Positions 26,901 through 41,900 of a stretch of 64,000 bases of DNA are shown here, in pieces. The translations under genes and the position numbers were made by a program. Source of the DNA: Liolophura sinensis (taxonomy: Eukaryota; Mollusca; Polyplacophora; Chitonida; Chitonidae); NCBI RefSeq assembly GCF_032854445.1, contig NC_088300.1, positions 5,394,001 to 5,458,000 of the forward strand, read 5' to 3'. Position 1 is the first letter of the stretch; each line of letters begins with the position of its first letter. The notes under the pieces were generated by a model. The model was not told the origin of the DNA. It saw nothing but the letters and a program-made list of their open reading frames with translations, and ran no database searches.

Positions 26901-29900
26901 CCCCAAATAAACATTTCAGAAGTTAAAAAAATGTTGATGGTGGTTTTTCAAAAACTGTCTGCAATTCTAAAATTTATTTTTCCCACCTGTTCAGTTGTGT
27001 CATATATCAAAACCGCTCTCCCAAGACGCACATATAAATCACAGATTTTCAAGGATAGGCGGTAGTGCTTACCAAATACCATTCTTTTTTATATAGAGGA
27101 TCTGTGGGCTCGTCTTGCTTCAGTTGTAAGTCGGAGAAATCGTTTATATCTTTTAAAAGTACACCTTGGATTGGTTTATATCCTCTTTTGTGACGAACAA
27201 AGCCACTTTGCTGAATTGCGCGCTTCACCTGAAAATAACAATAGAGATTAAAGTTGACGCTGTTTGACAGAAATATGCAAAACCTTAAACAGATTTTTGT
27301 CTATTTTCAATTGTTGATGATTTTCCTTAGCTCCAAGCATTAATAGCATTGATTTCAAAGAGAAATAAGGCAACGAGATTGTTATAAATTAGATTATGAA
27401 TCATGCCTATACTGCGGCTGCTCGCTAATATGCCTCGTGGTGACCAAATTATCACAGCTTAATGCTTTTAAGGGATTAAAGGGCCACAAGCTTTCAGATT
27501 TTTCTTCTTACCATTGGGTGTGCTTTTAGTATCCGTGTGTGATGGACACTTCGGCGCATGCGCGCATGTGAGACCGCTGGGTGTGTGAAATGAAATTCAC
27601 GATTTGATCCCAGCACCTGAAACGACAAAAATTGGAAATCAAGTTCTAAAAGTCATAATCAGCAGGGGGTTAAAAGCATCATATCTATTGCAATAATAAA
27701 AACTTTAAAGTCACTTTGATGATTAAAATTGAGCTGAAAGAAAACTACATTCAGCGAACAACGTATTAATCTTATTTATCACTGACATAGAGATTTGTCA
27801 CAGCACATGTAGTGGAATTTATTTATTGATTTATTCATTTATTTGATTGTTACATAACACCACAGCACAGCGGTAATCTTGTTTTTAAACGGGCTACGCC
27901 CATGCACTTTAGGCATGATCAAATAGTCACGTTTATTAAAGAGATTGTCTTGAATTATTCAACAAATCATTTCCACAGACACAAAACCGCCCACTTCGGC
28001 ATTTTAGCTGTAGGTTAAGACTGCCTTACACAAGGAAGAGTATAGGCATGTATGTAGATATGCTTGGGGTTTTGCTTAGCACTTAACAATTTTACAGTCA
28101 TAAGTATGTTGACACACACATTGCTTTGCAGAAGGGTTAGTTAATACTGAAATCCTTACAAAATACGTATGGAGTAAGGTTCGATGGTAAATCTTGTAGT
28201 GCACGTATCTGTTTTAAACCCGTAGGAAAGATCAATCTTTACGAAGAGGTAATTTTATATGTAAAAAGTTAAATTTTAAGATTTAGAGTCCACACAGGTA
28301 TCTGATGTAATAGTAAGTCCCCTGTAAATCGATAAAGTAATACTATAAAAGATAACACTATAAAACTGTTCTACTAGGCAATGTATATTATTTACCGACG
28401 TTGCGGCGACAATGTAGCGCATTCAACATAGTAAGGTGTTAAACAAAAAGAATTCCAATTCATATTGAAGCTACATACAAAAACAAAGTGAACAAAGCGG
28501 TATGTACAAGTTTCATGGTGAACACCGTTCACGTTCATGGTTCACGTTCATGGTTGAAGTATATACAAGTATGGGTCTATACAGCTTAAAACAATGAGAC
28601 AACAGGAGCTGGTATATAGTGACCGAATTTGAATACCACACAGTTTTATATGAGTGAACAAATTTTACCATGTTGAGGTACATTTGCACAAGCTTATTAA
28701 CATTTTTTCAACACCGTGTCCCAGGCGTGTGTGATAGGTTAAATCGGAGTCCTCAATTGCGGTTAAGAGATGGATTTTTAACCTTTACGAAAAAGGTTTA
28801 TTATTGTAAACCTGTACACTATCCTGGATGTCTGAAAATCTACATTCCTGATAAGGTAATAGTGTTGATGTCTTGTTGGAATCGACCAGGAGAAGTATAA
28901 TTCCCGTCAATGATTGGTATGGATTTAAGGTACGCATACTTAACTCCAATAACGGAAGCCTGATTCCCTACCAATAACACAGTTGAGTTATATAACTGAG
29001 AAACAATACTGATGTATAATTACATTTGAATGAGGCTGACAGAGGTTGACAGCTTTATAGGTTATATCTAGGCAGTGTTGTCCCTATGTAGTTCCACAAT
29101 GACGTGCAGCACTCAGTAATACGTCAGTAAAATGGAGTAGGAACGGGAGAATATAGGTAGCTGGGGGCAATTGAGTCTGATCAAGTACACAAACAAGTGA
29201 ATATGGCAAGTCTAATTAATTATTGTACATATGACTACATCCATAAACTTAGGAAATAAAGTGTGGCTTATCTATTTCCAGCACATGGAAATACAACCGA
29301 TTACAGCGGATAACTTGGGCAGCAATTGACAAATCATTCCCAGGCCAGGTATAACGTCTGGTTTTTGAGAGCGAGAGTGTCAGTACTACTTGTGCACTAC
29401 TTGTGCACTACTTGGAGCACAACAACACCAGAAGCGCGCCATACGCACATGGCACTAAAAAATGATTTTGTTATACATGGAAAATTGAACAGATTTCTTC
29501 ATCTTATACTAAATATACGATATTTTCAACGATGCGTTTATCAAAAGTATTCGTGCAGAGTAATGCTCACAACTCAAACACACCGCAAGCCAGCAAATAC
29601 CATCTAAGTCCAGTGAAGTGTTAGAAATGCCTGTGGAAACGGGAAAAACCCGATATAAGTAATTTTCCAAAATACTGAAATTGAACAGCATGACTGATCT
29701 GCATACAAAAGGCGTCAGCTGTAGCACGACTATTTTCATAGGGCTTTCTCAAATACATGGAGCTATTTTGAAAAAAAACTTTATTGCTGATGTATAAAGA
29801 ACCCCTTTTCAACCATGTAACATTTTGAATTTTCAAACATTTGTGAACAGTGGAGAAGCGGTGTTCCTCAATTGTATCCTTTTAAGAGTAACAACAATAC

Positions 29901-32900
29901 CGTGAACGGATGCATCCGCATCTATCTACATAACTGACATGACCATTCCATTTGGAAACCATTAAATCTGTTAGTCGATTTATGAGTCGATTTATGAGTG
30001 CAAATATTGTTAAATTGCTTCCCACATACACTATCGAGGAATGAGTCCTAGCTGTTCGGAGAGATTCATGAAAGCCTATTAGAGAATTTGTGTTCATGCA
30101 AACTTACAAGCTCAACACGCAACGGACCGAGCACTCCATGCTGTATCGGCTGATTGAGGGCAAAATGTGTTTAGTACATCGATTCTCGTGTATTGGTATC
30201 AGAGAACTTCGTTTAGTTTACCACTTTTTGTTTCCGTGAAGATAAAGTGCTATTTAGTTAAATATGATATAATTAGGTAGTTAAGTTCAGCTAAACAGAT
30301 GGATATTTCAGCATAATAGGTGTAAGATCATTCCAAGATACTGATATATAACGCCAGAGGCGTTGAGAGTCGTGCCTTTAAACACGGGGCCTAGAAAGAG
30401 TTATTCTGTACTACTGACACCATTTGATTACCATGTCTTATACTATCAACATGGCTAAAACAACCGAATAATGAAATAAGACAGGAAAGTGTGAAATATC
30501 TGTCCCACAGTGGTGTTGTGTTAACGGTATACCGTCGACCTTAGCAGCTTTAGTACAAAAGACATGTTGAGGTAATGAATGACCTTAAGTTAGCTTTATA
30601 TCGCCACTCAGTATTTCTGGGGCCAGCAGGAGGTCTGGAGATGCCATGGGACGGGTGAATTATCTGCTGTGGTTCTCCCAAAGCATGAGAAGTCCACCAT
30701 TACTGCTACCCATAGGACTTCCTTCACAGCTCTGTAATAATGCGTTTACATTGAGCGATGTTGTCTCTGGTCTCCAGATAACAGTACATTGGCAGAGAGT
30801 TGTCAGCGAAACAACATTTCCATCACAATTCCAACCCCGCATGCTTGACATCAACGTACTCTTATCAGCTGCGCTGCCATTTCACAGAAAGCAATATGGT
30901 GAAGTGCTGGGCAGCCAAAGGCAGTTCTCTTTGGTGAAATAACAGTGATAATTATGCCTTAAACTTGCCCAGCCCCGTCAGCACGGCTGTGGTAATGGCA
31001 GACCACCTGTGGGAATTCTCTTCATATTAACTGACACCGGAATGGCCTTTGTATAATGTATGGCCGAAATAGAGAAGTCTGTCTCAGTTTCTCGCACGCA
31101 AAGGAGCTATATGCTAAACAGGACTATCAGTCTGTTGTTTTCAAACGTCTTCATCACTGTAGAACGGGGTGTTCCGGTATTAAAAGCGTCAAGATTCCAC
31201 ACTCGACGGCCAATGTTTAAAATTGCCCCCAAACCGATTCAGTCTGTAAAAGACATTGTATGTCTTTTAAGAAATAGCTAGCTTTTACAGCTTAGAGTGA
31301 AACTAGAGCAGCCACGACAGTGTGGTAGTTGACACATGGTCACTCGTAACTGGTAACGTTTTCCTCAGGCTTATGTTGTAACTGTTCATGCTTAAGACGA
31401 TATACCAGCAATTTAGTCGACCGTGGCCCTTTGTTCCAAGAAGTTACAGCGTTAGACCAAGGGTAGCCAAGGATATGCGAGAGGTGACTTCGTCATGCCG
31501 GTTGTAATACACGTGTTGTTGTAACATATGGATGATATTTCAGTATTTCAAACACACTGGTTGTCCAAGAGCAACATTGTGTATTTTAAACATCAGTTGG
31601 GAAGCGATTTTGATCAAACTTGCTTGTTTTGTCTAGCACTCGCACTCGGCTAAACATATGAACTCGCTGACTCAGCACTTCAGTGCGTGCATGTGATCAA
31701 GCTCATATACTGAGGTAGGCACTACGATTTAAACCGTGTTAATTCATCCTAGAGTATACACAAAATTTTAACTGACGCTCCTGTTTATGAATGTGAATAT
31801 AATACACACGAAAGCAGATATATTTGTAGTGTTCTGTTTGTCATTTTACATGAAGTGCCTTTAGTCTCTTTCAGTTCTATTCTTAGAAAAAGTAGCCCTA
31901 CGTGAGTGACTTCATTTTTTTTCTCCAATTTATTGGAGTATAAACGCAAAAATTTGACCAATCGGACTGCGCCTTACCAGCGTAAATTCGGGGAAACTGA
32001 ATTATTCAAAAGTAAACCAATACTTAAAATCAAGTCAGGCTTATATCTTAGTACCAGTCTAATATAACAGAAATCAAATGATAATTTAGTTCAGTCTTAA
32101 ATTAATCTCTGGTTCAACTCCTATGCCAAAATGTTAAGCTATGAGAGGTTTCTTACTTATTATTTGTGACTGAAATTCAACAAAATAAACTAAAATAAAA
32201 AGTCATATTCACGTTCATAATCATCCGGTTGTTCTTTAATTAATGTGCCACAGCTTGATCACCAACGTTGTGGTAGATATGTTTTCAGCTTCATCGCAAA
32301 AGTTATGGTGTGTATGTTGTCAGCTTCATCACTGACGTTATGGTATATGTGTTATCAGCTTCATCACTAACGTTGTGGTATATACGTGTTCAGCTTCATC
32401 ACTGATGTTGTGGTATATGTATTATCAGCTTTATCATTAACGTTGTAGTATATATGTTTTCAGCTTCATCACTAGCGTTATGGTATATGTGTTATCAGCT
32501 TCATCACTAACGTTGTGGTATTTATGTTATTTATCTCCTTCTACGTGTATCTTAGTAACCTGAACTGTATACATATGTGTTTAAAAAAACATCCTTTAAG
32601 TAAATACGATATCTGTGTATCAAATCTATCATTTGCTTTCCGAACATAGTCGTGGTTTCCTTGACCCGAAATTACCCGAATTGTGTTGGAAACTGCATAC
32701 TGGTCTACCGTGTGTATTTCTACCGTTTCCAAAGGTTACTAATCTTTCTTTCCAGATGCCTGACGGAGGTTTTACTAATCTCTGCTGTAAACTTATCCTG
32801 TCATCGGACAAAGGTTGGGTCAGCATGAGGTTTTGGTTTTCAGGGTACGCAAAAACAGTAATGTTAACTGATGTGCTTTTTATCATTCCCGATACGACAG

Positions 32901-35900
32901 CCCTGTTCAGGCTCCGCGAACGAGTCAGCGGCCAATCAATAAAGCTGTATGGGTTCCTGGCAAAACTGTCAATACAGTCCTTTCTGGCTGGGATGTGAGA
33001 AAAGGTGCTGGTGACGTCAGCAGCGAGGAGAAGGGGCCTCTCGGGAGACTGCCGTTGGTCGAAGGGGAGGCAATTGTACACACGGGGCTATTGTCGATAC
33101 CCACCGAGAGGAAACAGCCGACGTCTCAATGCAACAGTTACTCACCAATCATAATTAAATTTGTTCACTTACAAAACGAGTGAGAAAGAGAACCGAAGGC
33201 ACGTCGCTCTCTGCCGGAGAACGGAAGCCGTGCGAAGAAAGTCTTGAAAGCATATTATGTTTTGCCGGCATGGGCTAAACCTGTGCACGACAATAAAGAG
33301 TTTGAAGAAGCCAAATCAATTTTCTGTAAAAGTAAACTGAGCCTCATCTCAACGGAGCAAGCGGAAAACACAGTCTTGTTATTCAATACCACGTAAACAG
33401 GCAGCGTCAGGTTGGCCTCTAGAAAAACTAGCCTCCAGGCAATAATCTCGTGGAGGTTACAAAACGAAAAGACCACCAAGTCTTGCTCACCGTGAATTTA
33501 GGAACATCCTTATCAGATGTGAATTCCGTCACCAATCATGACATTTTTTCTCAGGTTATTGTTAACCTCATTTCAAAGTAAATTTTATCTGATCATGACA
33601 ATGGTAAAATTTACAACACAGAGATCATACATACGGGAAGCGCCGATTCTACCTAGTCTGTAAGTAACTGTGTGTCATGGGATACCACGCACAGGTCAGT
33701 CCCAGATTGTCCACCCTCCGGCACCACTTTTCAAACGCCATGTTAAACTGATTAATAGCCTTAGGGTTGTCATTATACCATACACGATTGGCATTAGGGC
33801 TGGCTTATGTTATAGTAACGGTCAGGACTCTGCTCTCTCATTTGAGGTCGTCTTGAGCTGTCTTTATTATTACAAACTTGGTCGTTTGTACATTTAAAAT
33901 ATTTGCTATCAGTTATATGGCATATGCTACGACATCGCTATCTGCATCACCTCATACATACATTTACAGTGTATAGGTTAAGTATATGTTGTGATTTAGA
34001 TTGCTTTTCTGATGTCTATTTTTCAATGCACGGATTGTCATGATGTTTATATGCCTACTCAGGCCAGTTACCGGCGAACAGCACTGATTTTTTTTCTTAA
34101 AAGCACACAATACGCTACTAGGCCTGTACTATTTTCTGCTTTCACAATAACACTTGTTTAACTGTTCATTTGGGAAATGTGGTGAATCAAACATACATCC
34201 ATTATGGACAAGTGACAGGCTATCGTGTTTTTCTGCATGAGGTATACTCTAAGTACAGTTCCTCACCGCGGCTGAGGTCACGCTTGCCTGTTCTAATGCC
34301 GTCTTCGGGGTTTATAATTCTCAACATCGTGGGGCTCAGTCAAGAAAATGGATCAGCTCTTACCATTGGAGTACTTTCATTGAAATTCACATTAACGAGA
34401 GGCTGGGTATTCGAGTATGTGACTATGAAGCCTAATAAGATCATAACATTTGTGCTGGTATGGTCTATACCGACGAATTTGGTTCGACAAATGAAAAAGG
34501 CACGTACACATATTACCCCAGTACCATTATCGTGAGCTCACACAGGGAGACGTGGGCAACAAATTGGCAATCGTTTATTGTCAAGCTTGATTAGGACATG
34601 TAGAGAATGTCATAATAGTGAAGAGAATGTCATATTAGTGAAGAGCCAATAAACTATGAAGTTATGAAAGACATAACAATGCGTTTGGCGCCATACTCGC
34701 ACCAGACGCCTGTACCTGAGGGTAGGCGGACCAATGCGAACAACATGGTGCCTCAGCGGTGGGCCGGGCTCGTAAATTGTAATTGTCATGGGATGAATGA
34801 CTGTAGAAAATCAGCGTGAATTTTGATCATTGTCTCTCAAAGAACGCAAGTCTGCCTGCGTTTCCAAAGCATTTGCAATATCGGCGAACTTATTTAATAA
34901 TTTTTTGCTGACTAGAGAAGTTAATGTTAAGTCAGACTATTCTAAAGGCCATTTCAACATGAAGCTCATGAAGAAGAAGTAACCCCAGAAAAGTGAATAT
35001 TTGGAAGCGTAGTGATTGATAACGATTGTAACTGAAGTCCGCAGTGCAGTCTACGACTTCTGTATACTCATGCGCTTTCTGAGTCAGGTTACTCAATTGA
35101 TGAATGTTCGGTTCCAAAAGCGGTTCCGAACACAGCGGTCAACAAACAGTCGCATCTCCAGAAACTCTGGAGAGAATGGTGTTAAACTTGTGACCTTGTC
35201 CGAACGAATTAAGATTCTTGTCAGGTAGCTGCAACGTTGCTAATTCTCCAGGCACCAAGGATTGCTTAACATCATCCTCTCTATGCATGAAGCTTACCCT
35301 TTCGAGGCTTTATTCGTTTGAACGGTAGAGCACCTGCTTTTCACAAAGGGAAATGAAGGAGTTGCTGATCTACGATTTCGGTTATAGACAGAATTGTAGA
35401 TATTGCAATCGTCTTTACCCAAGGAAAAGAGAAAAAAATAAAACATGTTCAAGATAAACGAAAAACAAGTTGCACAGAGGTTTTGATAACGCAATACCCA
35501 GCACAGGACTAGTGAAGGACAGAGCGATTAGACGGCCGCGGACATATAAACTAAATGCTCGCACGGTAACGGAATATAAAACTTGAACGTCTACACTATA
35601 TTACGGCCGACATAAGGTGCAGCTGGAGGCCAACATCAAGAATTTTAGAACACAAACAAAGATGGACATAAATACGACTGAGTGGGTAAGACTTTTGCAC
35701 AGATGACGGATGCAGAAACCGATTTCATGGAAATGGGAACGAGTGGAAAAGGTTAAGGCAAGGAGTCGATGAAGGGAGATAATAGGTACAAAAAACGGAA
35801 CATAAAGAAGCATAAAGAAACACACAAGCAGAATTCTCCTTATCATTTTAACACAATATAGGTATTATGATTATGGCGCCAGAGGCTTGAGTAGTCGCAA

Positions 35901-38900
35901 AATTAAAATATGGAAAATTTGTTTTACCATAAATAGTCGTCTGTTCCAAACAGTGCAAGATACTTGAAAACTCCCCGCTCCTTATAACCTAATGGCTGGC
36001 ATTTCTTCCGGTCAGGAATAATGTCTCTTCTCCATAGAAAGATAATGATAAATGTGACAGACATGGCGCTTTCTTCCTTCACACCTAGGGAATAAAACTT
36101 GGAACACACGTGTTCCACTCTCACGCGTCATCGTTATCTTGCTTTGCCAGCTTTAACATAAAAAATAAATTTTGCAATGCCAGAAGGAGTTCTGTCCAAT
36201 TGCTACCCATTCTGCTCACTTTATATTTTTTTTTCAAGCTACATGTATGTAAAAATATTGTAACGACAGTCACTATACTTCTACATGTATCGTTTGATAC
36301 GTGGTACATTGAAATCGGTCCGTTTGTTCCACTGGAACGGTATCTATACATGTCTAATCAATTTGTGGGTGGAGAAAATCACGGGGAACAATCGTCATGG
36401 GTTTAATTACCACTTTGACAAAACCACACAATATAATGACCATAATCGAACATTGCATAATGCATAATTATGGCTTAGTGCCAAATGGAAACTAGAAACT
36501 ATACGTGTTTTATTTAACTAATTATGTTAAATAGGGCATTTTAAAAATGTAAATCCTACTTATGCCATGTATTGTGACTTATGGATAGCTTTCACAATGT
36601 TGTCGCATTGTTGAAAGTTTAGTTAACACTTGTTTGATCTGTATAATCAAGCCAGTTGTCTGTACTGTGTAGACAAGACTGTTCCATGACAAAATCGATG
36701 GTAGTGTCTGTTGCTGTGATGTACGGTCCAGTCTTCAAGCATACTCAAACAGGTCTTGTCTAATGCTGTGGACGTGTGAACCAGCGAATTAACATGTTCT
36801 GACCAAACGTAGTAACAAGTAAAGTAATTAGTGCGTTGACCATTGTTTCACCATCTGTCTGATTACAATGAAAAGGTCACTAATACTCTGTTCTAAGCAG
36901 GTGATCCGTGAATACTTTTAACCTGAACGTAATTAACATTTCCAGTAACGGTAATCAATTTTTTTGACATGACAATGAACTTGTTCTGCAATGAAGATCA
37001 TGCAATGATTTAATGAAAATGTTCCATGGAAAAACTGTTTAAAAAATGAAGCAGAAAATGCATTTATGATAATTTGGAAAAGGCATTTTAAAGGCAGATG
37101 AAGGAATGGATGTGGTGAGGAAAGAATTTGTTTGAGAAAGGTATTCCTGAGAGGTAGCGTATAATAGTTAAAAAAATGATGCCAAAATGATGTATTTTGT
37201 TTCGTGAAAGACTGGAAAGAAATTGCCAATATACATACAATACCTACGGGTGTTAGTTGTTGAGTCCAGCAAATTATCCGGCTATGTTACACATCACTTT
37301 CATATGTTAATCTCTTCCGAACATTTATCTCACATAATATCGACTATAACATACACGTCATCATACCATTCACTTTATAAAGCACAGCCTATCTTAGGAA
37401 TGCCTTTACTTGGTAAAAAATGTATTTCAAAGAAAAGATTTGAGGCTTAATGAACATATAAAACCATCACATAAACAGGTTTGTTGTCTATACACTAAGA
37501 AATGTATTTTATCCCCACAGCTGATATATAGTTTTCGTCTCAGTTTTTAAAGGTAAAATCAAAAGTTCAGCTTTCCTCGCACGCCATATGATGCTTAATT
37601 TGCCAGTGGTCCATGTTGTATCCAGATTAGGCGATCCGACATATCGACCCGGCTTGCTGCTATCGATCACAGGAGCAATTCAAGACATTTTGTCGACGAC
37701 GTTGCCTGGAGACCAACTCATATCTCTTCGCACTGGTGCTATCAGGAGGCACCTATCTACTGCGTCCTTTTCTCAACACCTCCGAGTGCTTTGTAGAATG
37801 TCACCAACAAAACACATTCGGCCTTACAAAGAGTCCATTAATTTCAAATTTCTAAACACAGCTTTACCGAGTAAACTGTGTTTACCCTTTTCTTTACGAA
37901 GCATTTACACTTTCAGAAATGTCGAGCATATTGCCAAGAAGGTCATACTTCTCGATAATAAGATAGCCTGGACATTCTTCACTGCAAGCGAATGATTAAT
38001 TGTATCAGTAAACAATATCTTCAGATCTTCTGACTCTACCTTTTGTATTGATTGGGTCCCTTACACAAACGCCGAACAATATGTTTATTTTTTATATTAA
38101 GAACTATTCAATATCATCGAGACTGTTACGCCATAGTAATTTTGGGGAAATGTAAACAAAAACTTAACTTAAATTGGCAGTTAATATCTGTTAACTCTGA
38201 AAGTAACGTCAGTTAACTACGTCATAATGTGTTCTTCGTCTCGAAAGAGAGTCACGACTCTGTTAAACAGAGGATACATGGGATCAGCATCGGGAATGGT
38301 TCGCGGAGACATTAAATCACTGACACTATGTTTATCTCGTAATGTAAGGATTTTGTCTCGGCATTATCATCATAAAGGCCAAGGTCACCAACCCACATTC
38401 TGTTTTCAAATCGTTAAATCTAACTGGAAAGTCACCTTGACCGAGCCAGCAGAAGAAAAATTGACACCCTATAATTATTGTGCAAAACCTTCTGCTAATT
38501 TCCTTACAAACACAGTTTATGCACCACCACATATCTCTATAAGCATGCGGACACACAAAATCTTCCATATATTCTTGATTTTAGTCTTTTGTGTCTGGAA
38601 CATCAAGTTAATATGTGTATTACATATAGTCATTTGCAGAACAGGTTTTACAAGATGGCGCATAGGGCGATTGGCTGCACTGTCTGAGTGTGTGTGCAAA
38701 TTGTCTGAGGTACTGGAAGCAGGGCGATGGTTTTCTGTTATCAGTTTCCATCTGCCACAAACCTGATGACAGTTACCTTAGAACATGTCCTTGCGCATGT
38801 CGATTAAACATCAAATCCAAGAACCGACTTTTATGAAAAGGCTGCGAAATTTTACGTTTATTGGCAACTGTGTGTCGAAATCTATATTCCATGACTTGTT

Positions 38901-41900
38901 GGGTAGTGGGCATGGTACACCTTGACGATCAGAATCTTTTACATTTATTCATAGAGCATATATTATGTCTCTTGTTCTTCCTATATCCACTACGCGAAAT
39001 CGATCGATTATAGAAGCAGATGAAACTGTTTGTGTATACAAAGTTGGCATTTGCATCCGTCAGTATAATTTAGCGAGACGAGGCACGAATTGGTTGCGGA
39101 AAGACATGTCGATCAGGTCAGCGTAGCGTATTACAGAAAACAACAGGAGCCCACCAGCCAATCCATTAGCACCTTACATATGACGTCAGAGCGCTACTCC
39201 TATGAAGTTCTTTGCCTTTTTTTTCGTCTCCATCTGACTCTCTACCCACTATGTGACAAGCATTATATACATTCATTCAGAACCTTACGTGGCGTGGAAA
39301 TCTGTCCGCTATATTTGTAATAGGTGCCGATTCCACAATGCTATTTCTGACTTGTGTCACAAATTCAAACCTCCACAATACTTATTTCTCTTGTACTGGG
39401 AGTTGACATTTCCGCACATTTGTCTTCAGCTAAAAATACGGTCCAAAAATAAGTTATTAAAGTATATAACCTACAATCTATGAAAATATTGTGTGAAAAG
39501 GAATGGAGACAGCATAATTCAACTTAAAAGCTTCTTTTTCCTTTTAATTCATCTAAAAAACATCTAGACCGTAAATACTCAAATGTTGCATTGGGTACTC
39601 CATAACAATCAGTGAGCATCTGTACTGTTGTCATTCCAGTGTTTTGGTTATTATTAAGTCTTTCCCTTCAGTCTGTTAAAATGTAACCATTTTTCTAAAA
39701 GTCTGCAATTTATTTTATGATATAGTCCTTCGGTGAACGTTGTCAACCCCCGCAGAAAATAAACCCGTGTATATTTACAGGTGTCTCATTAACACATACG
39801 TTTGTGCGTGCGACGGAATAGAGCGGCAGGTGTTCGTGTCACCTGCGTGGCCAATTTGAAACCTACCCATATTAACTGCGTCAAGATTTATACCTGATGG
39901 ATGATTTTGAATAAACCATGTATGCCAGGATTCTACAGATGAGTCCTGGCAGGTAACCAACAAAAAGCACCTGCTGATGAAGAACCCACATAGCACGGAT
40001 AGGGGACGACACTAACACATATAACACATAGACTCATACACAGGCAAATGAAGTGACAGACATAGACACCAGATTGTCCGTCCGGGGTATTTATTAAAAG
40101 ATAAATCATTCATCATATAATCAAAGGCGAAAGCAATTTGTGATCACGACTTTCTGTAATTTACAAAATTACCCGGCCAGGGAAAGCTACATTCATCGAT
40201 CCGATCAGATCATATTCAATCATCAAGATATGTAAACATGCTCCGATATGAGTATTCATGCATGAGGACAATTGGTAAGAAATGTAAACAAGAAAAATGG
40301 TTAAAACTATATTGTTAGTAGTTCAGAGGAAAAAGTGAATCGGATATGCATAACAGGAACTTATAATCTGATAAAAAATATGATATTTCCCTCAAAACTG
40401 GTCCACATGTCAAAAATTGTGCCCGCTGGAAAACCCGCTGGAAAAAGTCCTCCTGTTACAGTTTTCACTTGACCTTAGGTTATTTCTTAATAAAATGCTT
40501 TTTTAACAACAAATCTGAAAACTGCGTATCTGAGTTAAGCCAAAATTAGACACCTGAATACAGCGCCGGTATGGATGTTGTATAGGCTGGAGGAAATACG
40601 ATCTTTTCAAGTTTATTCTCTGCTCCGTACTTGCATAAGGTTTGTTTTAATGATTAAGGCTCATCATTCCTTGAAATTCCTCATCTCCAATTCTAGTTTC
40701 AGGTAAATTTCTAAATTTACGACCCTGACGTTATGAATTTAGAGATCGATGAGGTGATAACTGGGGAAATCCTTCCGCCTAAACTCAAGAGTTTCAATCC
40801 TTTTGTCCAGTCTCTTGATACGTCGTTTTTTTATGTATAAGTGCTTGTGAAACAGTGACGTTATACACAAACATTCTTGTGTAACCACACACTCCGATGT
40901 CTTACATAGCTTAGTACTGGCTTGTTCTGACTGGGAGATTGTTTCATTGACTTATATAGATATATCTGTATATGGTCGATAACTGCGATGAACCGTAAAC
41001 CCAGGTCGACTATGCTTGGTACGAGGATAGGCTTTGTCAATTCCATTCCCCATGCCTTAATGACACTATTACAAATAAAATGTCGGTGGTGCGAGTTCCC
41101 AATTTAGTGGTAATTTTACTGGAGGAGGGGAGGGTACACTGATATACTGAAATTTGTATATCTAGACACTATATACAGATCACGACTTCCCCTATCCTAA
41201 TTACATAAAAAAGGCTGTAGTATTTTGACATAAAAAGTTGTATTATTTCTGTACTCGTGCCCTACCTTCAAACACATTTGAACATACATACTTCACTACA
41301 ATATTAGTCATCGGAATCAGCCTCTTGTATCTTGATAAAAAAATGGTTCGTGTTAAATGATACCTGGTCAGTCACATGAAGAATAAGTCTAAAATAGAAA
41401 TTTGTTTTTCTCAAATCACAAGAGGTCTAAAATGTTCAAAAGTATGACAAATCTGCGAAAAAAAAGCTGAAATAATGCGATAACGGAGGTAAAAGCTTTA
41501 GATGTGAATCGTAAAATTTCTCATTACTTATTTTCGCATTACATCTTAAGATTAAATTTCATTGATCATTGATTTATACAATATTTACAGAATTTTTGGT
41601 TTCAATTATCAACATTTTGCCTTCTCATAACATAATTTCAGTTTAACTACATTCTGTTAGTTGACAGAAGAATTACGCCATCCTCCACTTATTCCCGGCC
41701 TACACAAAACTGAAACAACTCAGTAATTACCTGCCTGAAAAAGTATTCATTGTAAATACTGTATTTACAGCTTTTACTGGTCATCAAGATTCTTTACCTT
41801 ATACTATCATACCTATCATTAGTGTTTGTACATTCAGTATAACAGAGGGAAAATATCAGTGCCATGTACAATTTGCCTTCCTGAACATCGTTAAGACACT

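Noticed and set aside
32629-33081. 150-codon minus-strand frame in PCSK2 intron 1
   Set aside because: The region is also open on the plus strand, as expected for a G+C-richer patch, and matches no family I know.
38227-38766. 179-codon plus-strand frame in PCSK2 intron 1
   Set aside because: No recognisable domain, mixed composition, no promoter or splice support; the length is possible by chance in 64 kb.
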